NCBI GenBank assembly: GCA_947565915.1
Contig: CANOHY010000009.1
Location: forward strand, 1 to 56,579
Source: an uncultured Eggerthellaceae bacterium
GTDB taxonomy: Bacteria; Actinomycetota; Coriobacteriia; Coriobacteriales; Eggerthellaceae
Direction of reading: 5' to 3'
DNA length: 56,579 nucleotides
Position numbers and translations under genes: made by a program. Under the pieces are notes generated by a model. It had not been told where the DNA came from. It did not search any database and saw only the letters and a list, made by a program, of their open reading frames with translations. Positions 1-9,100 of the stretch are shown in pieces (positions within the stretch are counted from its first letter, which is position 1; every line of letters begins with the position of its first letter).

Positions 1-308
1 TTCGCAAATCACGTAATCATACCTTGTTGAACTGGGCAATCAGACTCTGGGCATGATAGATAGCGTCTAGTGCTTTTGAGCGAAAGTTAATACTCGCTCA
101 ACCTCGATTCTAGCCTTTGAGAACCATTCCAGCTGCTTCGCGACGCTCTTTAATCGGAGTTGGCCGATTTGCGTATGCCTGGTTCGGGGGCAATTGCCAA
201 AGGGTGCTTCGACAGCAGAAGTTCAAGAACGGCCAATGGCGCAGAGGGATTATCGGGCATTCGCAAACCAGCAAAGAGGGTAATAGACGGTTATTCAAAG
301 GAGGGATA
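1..308. other. Left-edge stretch without a convincing gene
   Basis: No reading frame here shows a recognisable protein. One + frame is open from base 3 to a TGA at 54-56 and could be the 3' end of a gene cut by the window edge, but it is too short to identify. The rest is the leader of the transporter that starts at 309, ending in a strong AAAGGAGGG ribosome binding site. The in-frame upstream extension of that transporter, from about 117, has no hydrophobic or conserved character and is treated as untranslated. Confidence 0.5.
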
Positions 309-1694
309 ATGGAAATCATTGGGCTTATTGCGACAATCGCCATATTTGTGGTCGTTATCGTCGCGGCGCTCAAGAAGGTCAACATGTGGGTTGTGCTCAC
401 GTTCTTGAGCCTCATATCGTTGATTATCGCCGCAGCGCTCGGGTCAACAGAGATTCCGAACAAGACGGGCTTCATTTGGTTCGACGTGTTCGAATACCTG
501 CCAACTTACTTCGGCACCACATTGAGCGGCACTGCTCTCGTCATCCTCTTCGTGGTGGCGTTCGGCAGCTACATGTCGGAAATCGGCGCTTCGCAGCGCT
601 TGGCCGAGATACTTGCCGTTCCGATCAAACTGATCAAGAACAAGGTCGTCTTGCTTGCTGTGGCAACGCTTATCTCATTCCTGTTGATGATGGTTCTTCC
701 AAGCGCTATGGGCGTATTCGTAGTGTGCTTGGGCGTGCTGTTTCCTGCACTCACCAAGGCGGGAATCAACCCTATCAGCATCATGCTTGCCTTCTTCATT
801 GGCTGCAACGTGGTTATGGGTCCCGCTAATCCGTTTGCCGTCATGGTTCTTGGCATGATGGAGGGTGCACCCGACCCTGCGACGTTCTTCATTCAGTATG
901 CATTCCCCATGGGCGTGGTTACCATCGTCATCGGTGGCATCGTTGCCGCGTTCTGGAACCTGCATTTCGACAAGAAAGTCACCGAGTTCCCCACGGTGTC
1001 GGAGGAAGCGCTGCCCAATAGCGACGATTGCACTGCTCCCAAATGGTATGCGCTCTTCCCGATCTTCCCGGTTGCGATGCTCCTCATCTTCTCGAAGCTT
1101 ACGGGAATCGGCATCGTGTTCAGCGTTGCTGGCGGCTATTTCTTCTCGTTGATCGTCATCTTCATCGTTCATTGGCTCGTGTCGAAGAAGAAGATGGAGA
1201 CCTTCGACGCCTTCTCGCATTATTTCGGCTTCTTTGGCCAGGTCATGAAGAGCCCCGTGATCATCGTGTGCCTGTCGATGTTCTTCGGCAAGGCTATCTC
1301 GCTGATTGGCGGTCTCGGCTTTGCGGTGAATGCCCTGATCGACACATTCGGCCTTGGCTGGTACGCATTGTTGGTGGTCATTAGCATCCTCTACTTCATC
1401 ATGTGCATCTTTGTTGGCAACTCCATTGCCATTCCGGTATGCGTGCCCATTGTGGTTACCATGATGGCTTCTCTGGGTATGGAATCTCAAGTTGCCATGG
1501 CCGCATTGTTGTTGACTTACGTTGGCGGCTTGGGCAAATCGCTCACCCCGTTCGAGCCGAAGTACCTCTACATCTCCGAGCTCTGCGGAGACTATGAGAC
1601 TATGGACCTGGTAAAACGCAACAGCGTGCCCATCATCTTCACTTTCATCATCTCGCTGGTGGGCACCATCGTCTGCTACGGAGTGCTGGCGTAG
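309..1694 (+). CDS. DcuC-like C4-dicarboxylate/anion carrier
   Basis: This is a 461-residue polytopic inner-membrane protein with roughly 12 hydrophobic segments. The N-terminal half matches the DcuC anaerobic C4-dicarboxylate carrier pattern: a leading helix, a 'FGSYMSEIGAS' segment near residue 80, and a Gly/Pro-rich 'NVVMGPANP' stretch. Such carriers catalyse exchange or uptake of dicarboxylates, but the specificity of distant members is not predictable. The ATG at 309 is chosen because AAAGGAGGG lies just upstream and the protein then begins directly with a membrane helix. A terminator follows, and the Mo-enzyme of cassette A begins 153 bp later, so it may supply substrate to that enzyme or export its product. 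The family call is good; the substrate is unknown. Confidence 0.8.
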   Translation: MEIIGLIATIAIFVVVIVAALKKVNMWVVLTFLSLISLIIAAALGSTEIPNKTGFIWFDVFEYLPTYFGTTLSGTALVILFVVAFGSYMSEIGASQRLAEILAVPIKLIKNKVVLLAVATLISFLLMMVLPSAMGVFVVCLGVLFPALTKAGINPISIMLAFFIGCNVVMGPANPFAVMVLGMMEGAPDPATFFIQYAFPMGVVTIVIGGIVAAFWNLHFDKKVTEFPTVSEEALPNSDDCTAPKWYALFPIFPVAMLLIFSKLTGIGIVFSVAGGYFFSLIVIFIVHWLVSKKKMETFDAFSHYFGFFGQVMKSPVIIVCLSMFFGKAISLIGGLGFAVNALIDTFGLGWYALLVVISILYFIMCIFVGNSIAIPVCVPIVVTMMASLGMESQVAMAALLLTYVGGLGKSLTPFEPKYLYISELCGDYETMDLVKRNSVPIIFTFIISLVGTIVCYGVLA

Positions 1695-1716
1695 CGACAA
1701 CACATCCGCTAGCGCA

Positions 1717-1763
1717 GGGCAACGAGAAGATCTCAACTTCCCCGGATTCCGTTGCCCTTTTTT
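1717..1763 (+). terminator. Rho-independent terminator after the DcuC-like gene
   Basis: An 8-bp perfect stem (GGGCAACG at 1717-1724, CGTTGCCC at 1750-1757) with a long loop is followed at once by a run of seven T. It should separate the transporter transcript from the downstream oxidoreductase operon. Confidence 0.75.
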
Positions 1764-1847
1764 GCATCCGATATGGCTCGAGAGCGGTTTTGCGAGCCTT
1801 AGAAACCCAAACGACAGAAAAGACAAGAGAAAAGGAGGAACGAACTC

Positions 1848-4226
1848 ATGGCAAAATGCACGCGCGAGATCAACGACGAGCTTTATCGCGACGAATGGCA
1901 ATGGCAGGAAGGCGACCTAACCGTTACCCGCAACACGCAATGGTCGGCGCCGGGTTGCCATAACGGCTGCGGTGTTCTGCATTATGTTGACAAAGACGGC
2001 AAGCTGGTGAAGATAGAGGGCGATCCGAAGAGCCCCATGTTCAACGGTCGTCTGTGCATGCGCTGCTTGGCCGTGCCCGAGGCCGTCGATCATCATTCGC
2101 GCCTTTACAATCCCATGAAGCGCATTGGCGAGCGCGGCGAGAACAAGTGGGAAGAGATCACCTGGGACGAAGCCTACGACATAATCGAGGAGCGCTACCG
2201 CGAGATCGAGGAGAAGTACGGCACCGAGACCATCGTGGTGATGCATGGCACGGGACGCAACGCCACCTGGCAGGCAACGGCTCTTGCCAATCTTGCATTC
2301 CATTCGCCTAACAGCCCGCATGGATTCCTCTCGGGAGATGCGTGCTACGTACCTCGCACCAAGGTGATGGGCATGATGGTGGGCGACAACATGGTGATGG
2401 ACTGCGCCCAGGTGATCGAGGAAGGCTACGACGATCCGCGCTACGTGGTTCCCGAGGTGTGCGTCATCTGGGCGAACAACCCCATCATCACTAACGCTGA
2501 TGGCTTCGTAGGCCATTGGATCGTTGACCTCATGAAACGCGGCATGCGCCTCATCACCATCGACCCGCGCCTCACTTGGTGCGCGGCTCAGTCCGATTAC
2601 TACCTGCAGTTGCGCCCGGGAACCGACGCGGCCTTGGCCTTGGGTTGGATCAACATCATCATCCAGGAGGATCTCTACGACCACGAGTTCGTCGAGAATT
2701 GGTGCTATGGATTCGAGCAACTGGCCGAGCGCGCAGCCGAATTCCCTGTCGAGCGCGTGGCGAAGATCACGGGCGTGTCCGAAGAGCTCATCGCGGAATC
2801 CGCGCGCCGTTTTGCTACGGCCAAGCCCGCAGCGGTTCAGTGGGGGTTGAAGCTCGATCAGGCCAAGGATGGCATGGGTGCTATCCAGGGAGTCGTTGCG
2901 CTTTCTGCCATCACCGGAAACATTGACGTGCCTGGTGGCAACATCATCGTGAACACTGGCTATATCCAAGCCTATGCGCGCAGGGCCATGCTGACGGAGC
3001 TAGACAACGCCGGCAAACGCTATGGGAAAGAAAAGTACCCACTGCGCACTATCGACGTCGATACCACCCCTTCGAGCGACGTGATCCTAGAGGCTTTGGA
3101 AACGGGTAAGCCCTATGCCCCTCAGATGATGATCATGCAGTCCAACAACTCCATCGTGAACATGGGCTGCGATTCCAAGCGCATCTTGGCCGCCATGCAG
3201 AACAGTCCCTTCACCGTGGTGATGGACGTGTACCTCACCCCAACGGCCGTGGCCTGTGCCGACCTGTTCTTGCCCATTGCCATGTCTACCGAACGCGTGG
3301 GCGTGCGCTCATGGTACAACCCTCTGCGTACCATCAATCAGGTGCAGCAGACCAATGCGAAGTCTGATGAGCAAATCATCATCGATCTTACCAAGCGCCT
3401 GCATCCTGAAGATGCGCCTTGGGCCGACCAAGCTGAGTTCTGGGAGTACGTGATGAGCCGTCTGGACCAGATGGAAGTACCCGACGATTTCAGCTACGAC
3501 AAGCTGCAGAAGGACATGTACTTCTGGGAGAACATCGACTACAAGAAGTACGAGACGGGAAAATGCCGCGAGGATGGACAGCTTGGCTTCCGCACGCCTT
3601 CTGGACGCATCGAGTTGTATTGCCTGACGCTTGCGAACTGCGGTCACGAGCCTCTACCGTATTACGAAGAGCCCAACCCAAGCCCAGTGAGCAATCCCGA
3701 GTATGCCGAGGAGTATCCGATATTCATGATGACAGGCCGCCGCTCGTGGGAATTCTTCCATTCCGAGCACAGGCAGCTGGAGTCCATGCGCGAATTCCAC
3801 CCATGGCCTCAAGTCGAGATGACGCCCGAGCTTGCTGCCCAGTATGGCATCAAGGAGGGCGACTGGATCAAGATCGAGAATCATTTGGGTTCGTGCATCG
3901 AGAAGGTGAAGTTCAACCAGTCGATGTATCCGAATTCCATCATGGCTGAGCATGGCTGGTGGTTCCCCGAGCGCGATCCCAATGCCGAGAACCCCTTCGA
4001 ATGCTTCGAGTCCGATATCAATTGCTGCACTCCCATGTGCGATTGCGGCGACACGGGCGAATGCGCGCCCTACGACACGCAGATGTGCCGCATAGAGCTC
4101 GTTCCCGGCTACGATCCAGACCTGTTCCCCATCACGCGCGAGTATGCCGAGCATGGCTGGGGCGTTCCCGGCAAGACTCCCGTTGTGGACTACTATCCCG
4201 GCAAGCCGGCCGTCAATTCCAAATAG
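1848..4226 (+). CDS. Cytoplasmic Mo/W-bis-MGD oxidoreductase, cassette A
   Basis: This is a 792-residue DMSO-reductase-superfamily catalytic subunit. The N-terminal cluster region has C37, C41 and the pair C70/C73 ('RLCMRC'). In paralogues B and C a further Cys precedes this region; here that position is Thr30. C166 in 'GDACYVPR' sits where the Mo/W protein ligand is expected, as in acetylene hydratase-like enzymes. The C-terminal cofactor domain has 'HSEHRQ' and 'HGWWFPE'. No Tat signal is present, so it should act in the cytoplasm. It is the most divergent of the four paralogues: it has 'STERVG' where the others read '(F/V)(P/A)EHD', and a C-terminal Cys-rich segment ('CCTPMCDCGDTGEC') the others lack. 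ATG 1848 follows AAAGGAGG. The Fe-S partner follows at 4246. A dehydroxylase, hydratase or transhydroxylase role is inferred; the substrate is unknown. Confidence 0.9.
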   Translation: MAKCTREINDELYRDEWQWQEGDLTVTRNTQWSAPGCHNGCGVLHYVDKDGKLVKIEGDPKSPMFNGRLCMRCLAVPEAVDHHSRLYNPMKRIGERGENKWEEITWDEAYDIIEERYREIEEKYGTETIVVMHGTGRNATWQATALANLAFHSPNSPHGFLSGDACYVPRTKVMGMMVGDNMVMDCAQVIEEGYDDPRYVVPEVCVIWANNPIITNADGFVGHWIVDLMKRGMRLITIDPRLTWCAAQSDYYLQLRPGTDAALALGWINIIIQEDLYDHEFVENWCYGFEQLAERAAEFPVERVAKITGVSEELIAESARRFATAKPAAVQWGLKLDQAKDGMGAIQGVVALSAITGNIDVPGGNIIVNTGYIQAYARRAMLTELDNAGKRYGKEKYPLRTIDVDTTPSSDVILEALETGKPYAPQMMIMQSNNSIVNMGCDSKRILAAMQNSPFTVVMDVYLTPTAVACADLFLPIAMSTERVGVRSWYNPLRTINQVQQTNAKSDEQIIIDLTKRLHPEDAPWADQAEFWEYVMSRLDQMEVPDDFSYDKLQKDMYFWENIDYKKYETGKCREDGQLGFRTPSGRIELYCLTLANCGHEPLPYYEEPNPSPVSNPEYAEEYPIFMMTGRRSWEFFHSEHRQLESMREFHPWPQVEMTPELAAQYGIKEGDWIKIENHLGSCIEKVKFNQSMYPNSIMAEHGWWFPERDPNAENPFECFESDINCCTPMCDCGDTGECAPYDTQMCRIELVPGYDPDLFPITREYAEHGWGVPGKTPVVDYYPGKPAVNSK

Positions 4227-4245
4227 GAGAGAGGTGATCGCGCAA

Positions 4246-4623
4246 ATGGAGAAGAGAGTGCCCGGAAAGGATTACGGTCTTTTCATCGATTACGAGTTCT
4301 GCACGGGTTGTCACAGCTGCGAGATGGCATGCAAGGTAGAGCACGGGTTCCCCAAGGGACAATACGGCATCAAGGTGCAAACGTATGGCCCCATGCAACG
4401 TGAGGATGGCACCTGGGACTTCCATTACGTTCCCGTGCCCACATCGCTTTGCGATCTGTGCTACGACCGCGTCGAGGAAGGTCGTTGGCCAACCTGCGTG
4501 CATCATTGCCAGGCATCCGTCATGGAATATGGCTCAATTGAGGAGCTGGCGAAGCGGATGAGCAAGCCTTATACGGCGCTCTTCCGTCCCGACTACGACA
4601 AGACCGGTTACACCGACAAGTAA
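4246..4623 (+). CDS. Two-cluster ferredoxin-like electron-transfer subunit, cassette A
   Basis: This 125-residue protein has a first cluster motif C19-x2-C-x2-C-x3-C29 ('CTGCHSCEMAC') and a second made of 'CDLC' plus 'CVHHC'. That is eight Cys, enough for two [4Fe-4S] clusters, against four clusters in DmsB. It has no signal or membrane anchor and should shuttle electrons to or from the Mo-enzyme encoded 19 bp upstream. ATG 4246 is preferred because GAGGTGAT, a near-perfect Shine-Dalgarno, lies 7 nt upstream; an in-frame GTG at 4234 is the alternative. Equivalent subunits follow each of the other three Mo-enzymes in the window. Confidence 0.88.
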   Translation: MEKRVPGKDYGLFIDYEFCTGCHSCEMACKVEHGFPKGQYGIKVQTYGPMQREDGTWDFHYVPVPTSLCDLCYDRVEEGRWPTCVHHCQASVMEYGSIEELAKRMSKPYTALFRPDYDKTGYTDK

Positions 4624-4630
4624 GCGAGCT

Positions 4631-4667
4631 GAACCGAGTTGCATGCTCCAAGGATGCGACTCGGTTC
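4631..4667 (+). terminator. Hairpin after the cassette A enzyme genes
   Basis: Two 14-nt arms starting GAACCGAGT and ending ACTCGGTTC pair with one mismatch around a 9-nt loop. There is no T-run, so it may be an mRNA-stabilising 3' hairpin or an attenuator before the small gene at 4682. Confidence 0.5.
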
Positions 4668-4681
4668 GACGGGGGATTGCG

Positions 4682-4858
4682 ATGTGCTACGGATGCAGCA
4701 ATTGCGGAGCATGCGGCAAGAAGGTTGCAGAAGCGCCGATAGCCGGATTGGTGTGCGCTGAATGCGAAACGCCTATCGAGCCAGGGATGTCTGCATGCCC
4801 CGCTTGCGGCTCTACCAAAGTAAAGGTAGGTGAGAAGAAAGAGCGGAGCTTGCCATGA
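4682..4858 (+). CDS. Small Cys-rich zinc-ribbon-like protein (MC family)
   Basis: This 58-residue protein begins 'MCYGCSNCGACGKK' and continues with 'CAEC' and 'CPACG', so it carries three CxxC pairs typical of small zinc ribbons. It has no signal peptide or membrane segment. A G-rich site (GGGGGA) precedes the ATG. It lies between the Fe-S subunit and the DASS transporter of cassette A. Comparable Cys-rich microproteins occur in each of the other cassettes, suggesting a common accessory role such as metal handling or chaperoning, but nothing in the sequence proves a function. Confidence 0.6.
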   Translation: MCYGCSNCGACGKKVAEAPIAGLVCAECETPIEPGMSACPACGSTKVKVGEKKERSLP

Positions 4859-4976
4859 TGCAAGATGCTGACCGATAGCGAATGCTCTGCATTCGAGAAC
4901 ATGTTCCATTCTGATATGGCAGCCTGATCGAACCATGGTCTTTGGCCGTGAGGGAAAGCCCAATGGAGGGAAGACG

Positions 4977-6386
4977 ATGCAAGGCAATAGAACGTTCGTT
5001 AAGCGCCTCGTAGTATTGCTCGTGGGGATTGCCGTTCTGGTCGTCGGCTATTACTTGCCCGAGCCTGAAGGGCTTACGCCGGGCGGGAAGATGACCATTG
5101 TTATCTTGGTCTACCTGTTCTTGATGTGGTCGTTCGACGTGATGCCCAAATGGGTGTCGGCTTTCACGGGAATAATCATCTTGCCCTTTGTGGGCGCAGC
5201 CGATTCCCTGAATGCGGTGTACTCCGGCTTCGTGAACTCGACGTTCTTCTTCTTGCTTGCGGTGTTCGGCATAGCAACTATGGTGCACAAAAGCGACCTG
5301 CCCTCAAAGCTCATGTACTTTTTCATAGAGAGATTCGGGGACAACTCGAGGAAGCTGATGTTCGCCTTCGGCGCAACTACCTGGGTGCTCTCGGCGTTCA
5401 TGTCGGACCTCGCTTCGTGCGCTATCGTTGCCGGCATCGCCGCCGCTCTCGCCAAGGATTTCGACCTACCCAAGAGTTTCACGAAGTGTTTGATGATAGT
5501 CATCCCGTTAAGTTCCATGACCGGTGGCATATCCATGCCGATCAGTTCGGCCACGAATGCGACCATCATGCAGAAGCTCGAGATGACCACCGGTGAGCAC
5601 ATCAGCTTCCTTCAATGGACAGCTGCCGGCCTTCCCGTTGGCATCCTGGCGTTCGTGTCGGTGCTCATGCTGACGCTGTTCATCTTGAAGCCCGAGGATC
5701 TGAGCGCTCGAACGATCGACGCTTTGAAAGAACGCTATGCCGTGAGCATGAAGCTGTCTTCGTACGACAAGAAGGTCATTGCCATCATCGGCGTGATGTT
5801 AGTGCTGTGGGTCTCGGGTTCATGGGTGAAGGTGTTCGACACCACCTTCGTGGCGCTGTTGGGGTTGGTCTTCATCTTCCTTCCAGGCGTGGACATGATC
5901 ACATGGGAGGACTACAAGAAAGAGACGCCATTCGATCTGGTGCTGCTCATCGGAGCACTTTTCTCGCTCACAACCGCCATGGTCGATACGGGGGCGTTGG
6001 ATTGGATCATGAACGCCACCCTCATGGGCTTTGGGTCGTGGAACGTGTACGTGTTCTATCTTGTGATGTCTACCTTGCTGGTGTGCATTCGCGGAGTATT
6101 GCCCGGTGGCCCTTTGCTCGTTGCCATGGTGACGCCCACGGTGATCGCCATGGGTGCTGCCTTTGAGATGCCAACGATGCTGTTGCTTATTACGCTTTCG
6201 GTATGGGGACAGGTGAGCGCGCTTGTTCCGTTCGTGGACGGGCAATGGCTCATGACCTATACGTACGGCTACTTTGATGCGAGAGATTTGCTGAAGGTGG
6301 GCATTCCTTGGTCGATAGCCTTCGTGGCGCTGCTGGCGATCATCATGCCGCCCTTGGGAAGCTTCGCGCACTTGTTCGCAGTGTGA
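4977..6386 (+). CDS. SLC13/DASS-family anion symporter
   Basis: This is a 469-residue polytopic protein with about 12 membrane segments. It shows the repeated-half architecture of divalent-anion:Na+ symporters, with an 'S-S-A-T-N' motif in the first half ('PISSATNATIM', near residue 190) and a 'GVLPGGPLLVA' segment in the second. Family members import di- and tricarboxylates or sulfate. ATG 4977 is preferred over an upstream in-frame ATG at 4935 because GGAGGG sits about 7 nt before it and the protein then starts with a short basic segment and a membrane helix. It closes cassette A and may take up an anionic substrate for the 1848 enzyme. Confidence 0.8.
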   Translation: MQGNRTFVKRLVVLLVGIAVLVVGYYLPEPEGLTPGGKMTIVILVYLFLMWSFDVMPKWVSAFTGIIILPFVGAADSLNAVYSGFVNSTFFFLLAVFGIATMVHKSDLPSKLMYFFIERFGDNSRKLMFAFGATTWVLSAFMSDLASCAIVAGIAAALAKDFDLPKSFTKCLMIVIPLSSMTGGISMPISSATNATIMQKLEMTTGEHISFLQWTAAGLPVGILAFVSVLMLTLFILKPEDLSARTIDALKERYAVSMKLSSYDKKVIAIIGVMLVLWVSGSWVKVFDTTFVALLGLVFIFLPGVDMITWEDYKKETPFDLVLLIGALFSLTTAMVDTGALDWIMNATLMGFGSWNVYVFYLVMSTLLVCIRGVLPGGPLLVAMVTPTVIAMGAAFEMPTMLLLITLSVWGQVSALVPFVDGQWLMTYTYGYFDARDLLKVGIPWSIAFVALLAIIMPPLGSFAHLFAV

Positions 6387-6394
6387 TCTGGTCT

Positions 6395-6409
6395 GCCTCG
6401 CTGCGAGGC
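6395..6409 (+). terminator. Short hairpin after the DASS gene
   Basis: A compact GCCTCG-ctg-CGAGGC stem-loop lies 9 bp past the transporter stop. There is no T-run, so a termination role is uncertain. Confidence 0.3.
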
Positions 6410-6440
6410 GATCGACCAACTTAAATCAAAAGGAGGAATC

Positions 6441-6767
6441 GTGTGCTTTAGACCTGCCGAGGCTTCTGCGCCTCAAGTTTGCCCTGAATGTGGAGCTGAG
6501 ATAGCTGTGATAGCCGGCATCAGGCAGAAGAACTGTCCGTTTTGCAACGCCGTGCTTCCCGCCGAGGATCCAGCACCTGCGGCTGCCGTAGCGGTGCCAG
6601 CCATGTCGTCGAGCGCTCCGGTCGCGCCAGCTGCCCCAAGCGTTCCAAGCGCGCCTGTCGCACCTAGCGCACCAGCTTCTTCAAGTGCGACTGCGCCAGC
6701 TTCTGCAAAGCCTGCAAGCACCTCAGGGCAAACGGACAACAAGCCGTTCAACCCCTTCAATCGCTAG
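6441..6767 (+). CDS. Zinc-ribbon microprotein with Ala/Pro-rich tail (MCFRPAE type)
   Basis: This 108-residue protein starts at GTG 6441 behind AAAAGGAGG. It begins 'MCFRPAE', followed by a zinc-ribbon pattern 'CPECG ... CPFC' up to about residue 38. The rest is a low-complexity Ala/Pro/Ser tail ending in a short polar segment 'NKPFNPFNR'. The gene at 18888 has the same opening heptapeptide, the same ribbon and a similar tail, and both lie directly upstream of a Mo-enzyme. The tail may be a flexible tether. Function is unknown; the link with the Mo-enzyme is positional only. Confidence 0.75.
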   Translation: MCFRPAEASAPQVCPECGAEIAVIAGIRQKNCPFCNAVLPAEDPAPAAAVAVPAMSSSAPVAPAAPSVPSAPVAPSAPASSSATAPASAKPASTSGQTDNKPFNPFNR

Positions 6768-6823
6768 GGAATCGGCAATTCGCAAAGAAAGAAACAGAGA
6801 TAAGGACAAGAGAGGAGTCACGA

Positions 6824-9085
6824 ATGACGGAGCATAAGGTAACGCCCTATCTGACCGGCACGGAAGACGATTATTGGGTCAGAACGTGCGCATGGTCGGC
6901 ACCAGGTTGTCACCCCACGGGTTGCGGTCTGAAGCTACATGTGAAGGGAGGGGAGCTCGTCGAGGTGGAAGGCGACGAGAATCATCCCATATCCCAAGGC
7001 CGCTTGTGCGTACGCTGCCTCACTCTGGAAGAGTACGAGAATCACCCGAGTCGCATCCTCTATCCCATGAAGCGCGCCAAGGAAGACCGTGGTAAGGATA
7101 AGTGGTCGCGCATCACCTGGGACGAGGCCTTGGATATCATCTACGATGAGGTTGAGCGCATTCGAGCCGAGTGGGGCAGCCAATCGCTCGTGGTGTATGG
7201 TGGCACAGGTCGAGAGGCAACGCAGTATTATCCAGCTCTGGGCTACGCCGTGCTTCGCACGCCCAATGTTGCTACCGACCTTTCTGGCCAATCGTGCTAT
7301 GGTCCGCGTTGCTCCATCACGAACTTCATCCTGGGCACCGGGTATCCCGAGATGGACTACGCAGCCTACTTCCCCGATCGCTACGATGATCCGAGTTACG
7401 AGCTCTCGGAGGTTCTGGTTCTTTGGGGCAAAGCGCCGCTTCAATCCAACGGCGATGGCCTCTTCGGCCATGCGGTCATCGATATGATGAAGCGTGGTAC
7501 GAAGCTCATCGTGGTGGATCCTCGTCTCACGTGGCTTTCGGCCAAGGCCGAGTATCACTTGCAGCTTCGTCCTGGCACCGATGCGGCGCTCGGCTTGGGC
7601 ATGCTAAACATAATCATTCAGGAAGGTCTCTACGATCATGAGTTCGTTGAGAAATGGTGCTATGGCTTCGACGAGCTTGCCGAGCGTGCGGCTGAATACC
7701 CAGTCGACAAGGTTGCCGAAATCACCTGGATTTCCGCTGGCACTATCCTCGCAGCTACGCGCATGTTCGCCAACGCGAAGACGGGAAGCGTTGCTTGGGG
7801 CGTTGCCATCGAGATGATGGCGAATGGCCCGCAGGTGGCGCAATGCATCCTGGCTTTAAATGCCATCACGGGCCGTTTGGATGCTCCTGGCGGCGTGACG
7901 ATAGGTCCGCGCTCAACGCTCGTGGGCACGTGGCGCTACGAGAATCAGAAGTACGTTCCACCCGAATTGATGGATATGCGCCTTGGTTCGAAGGAGTATC
8001 CGGCCTCGGCGGCATCCATGGCCGTATGCCATGCTGACTCCGTGCTAAACACCTTGGAGACGGGAAGCCCGTATCCGTTGAAGTTCGCCTGGATTCATTC
8101 GACCAACCTCTATGCCACTGCCACTACGGTGCCCGAGCGTTGGTACAAGGCGCTGCTCAAGATGGAGTTCGTGGTTTGCTCCGACCTCTTCATGACGCCC
8201 TCCGCCATGATGTTGGCCGACGTCTTCTTGCCCGTTGCCACCTTCCCTGAGCACGATGGCATCGTGCAGCCGCATTTCGGACGCAACACCCATTTCTTTG
8301 GCGCCATGAACAAGGCGCTCTCGAAGGGCGAGACGAAATCCGATTTGGAGATATGCTTCTGGCTTGGCAAGAAGATGACTCCCGAGGCTTGGCCCTGGGA
8401 AACCATCGAAGAGTTCTACGACTATCTGCTGGAGCCTTTCTTCGGATTCAACTTCGATCATCTGCGCGAGGTTGGTGCCTACCAGCCTGGTTATACCTAT
8501 TACAAGCACGAGAAGGGCATGGCGCGTGCTGATGGCAAGCCCGGCTTCGAAACCGTTACTGGTCGCGTGGAACTGAAATCGCTGCAATTCGAGGCATGGG
8601 GTGACGATCCGCTGCCGTACTACATCGAGCCGCAATACAGTCCCGTGAGCACGCCCCGACTGCTTGAGGAGTATCCCCTCGTGCTCACCACTGGTGGTCG
8701 CAAGTTCACGTCGTTCCACTCCGAGCATCGCCAGATCGAGACCCTGCGCGAGATCGACACGTGGCCAGAGGTCGAGATCAATCCCGTTGATGCTGCAAAG
8801 TACGGCATCAAGGATGGTGATTGGGTCGAAATCGAGAATCAGTTCGGCAAATGCCGCGAGGTTGCGAAGGTTGGACCCACGGTTGCTCCTGGCGTGGTGC
8901 ATGCCCACCATGGCTGGTGGTTCCCCGAACAAGATGGCGAAGAGCCCAACTTCTACGGCGTTTGGAAGTGCCAGATCAACAACCTTATGCCGCACGAGCA
9001 TATCGGCAAGTTGGGTTTGGGCGCTCCGTACAAGTGCAAGCTATGCAAGATCCGCCGCGTGAGCAGCATGGATTCTGATGACTAA
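6824..9085 (+). CDS. Cytoplasmic Mo/W-bis-MGD oxidoreductase, cassette B
   Basis: This 753-residue paralogue of the other three Mo-enzymes carries 'TCAWSAPGCHPTGC' and 'RLCVRC' for the proximal [4Fe-4S] cluster. C158 in 'GQSCYGPR' is the likely Mo/W ligand. A 'PEHDG' motif lies mid-protein, and 'HSEHRQ' and 'HGWWFPE' lie in the C-terminal cofactor domain. There is no Tat signal. ATG 6824 follows GAGAGGAG. It is closest to the cassette C enzyme, sharing the 'EDRGKDKW' segment and the PEHDG loop. The Fe-S subunit follows 15 bp downstream and an MFS carrier after that. It is likely a reductive enzyme of the acetylene hydratase, transhydroxylase or catechol dehydroxylase group; the substrate is unassigned. 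Confidence 0.9.
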   Translation: MTEHKVTPYLTGTEDDYWVRTCAWSAPGCHPTGCGLKLHVKGGELVEVEGDENHPISQGRLCVRCLTLEEYENHPSRILYPMKRAKEDRGKDKWSRITWDEALDIIYDEVERIRAEWGSQSLVVYGGTGREATQYYPALGYAVLRTPNVATDLSGQSCYGPRCSITNFILGTGYPEMDYAAYFPDRYDDPSYELSEVLVLWGKAPLQSNGDGLFGHAVIDMMKRGTKLIVVDPRLTWLSAKAEYHLQLRPGTDAALGLGMLNIIIQEGLYDHEFVEKWCYGFDELAERAAEYPVDKVAEITWISAGTILAATRMFANAKTGSVAWGVAIEMMANGPQVAQCILALNAITGRLDAPGGVTIGPRSTLVGTWRYENQKYVPPELMDMRLGSKEYPASAASMAVCHADSVLNTLETGSPYPLKFAWIHSTNLYATATTVPERWYKALLKMEFVVCSDLFMTPSAMMLADVFLPVATFPEHDGIVQPHFGRNTHFFGAMNKALSKGETKSDLEICFWLGKKMTPEAWPWETIEEFYDYLLEPFFGFNFDHLREVGAYQPGYTYYKHEKGMARADGKPGFETVTGRVELKSLQFEAWGDDPLPYYIEPQYSPVSTPRLLEEYPLVLTTGGRKFTSFHSEHRQIETLREIDTWPEVEINPVDAAKYGIKDGDWVEIENQFGKCREVAKVGPTVAPGVVHAHHGWWFPEQDGEEPNFYGVWKCQINNLMPHEHIGKLGLGAPYKCKLCKIRRVSSMDSDD

Positions 9086-9100
9086 AGAAGGGGAACGGCA

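Noticed and set aside
675..1901. Long minus-strand ORF opposite the DcuC-like gene
   Set aside because: It is a GC-driven antisense frame with charged low-complexity composition and no ribosome binding site; the plus-strand gene has strong family support.
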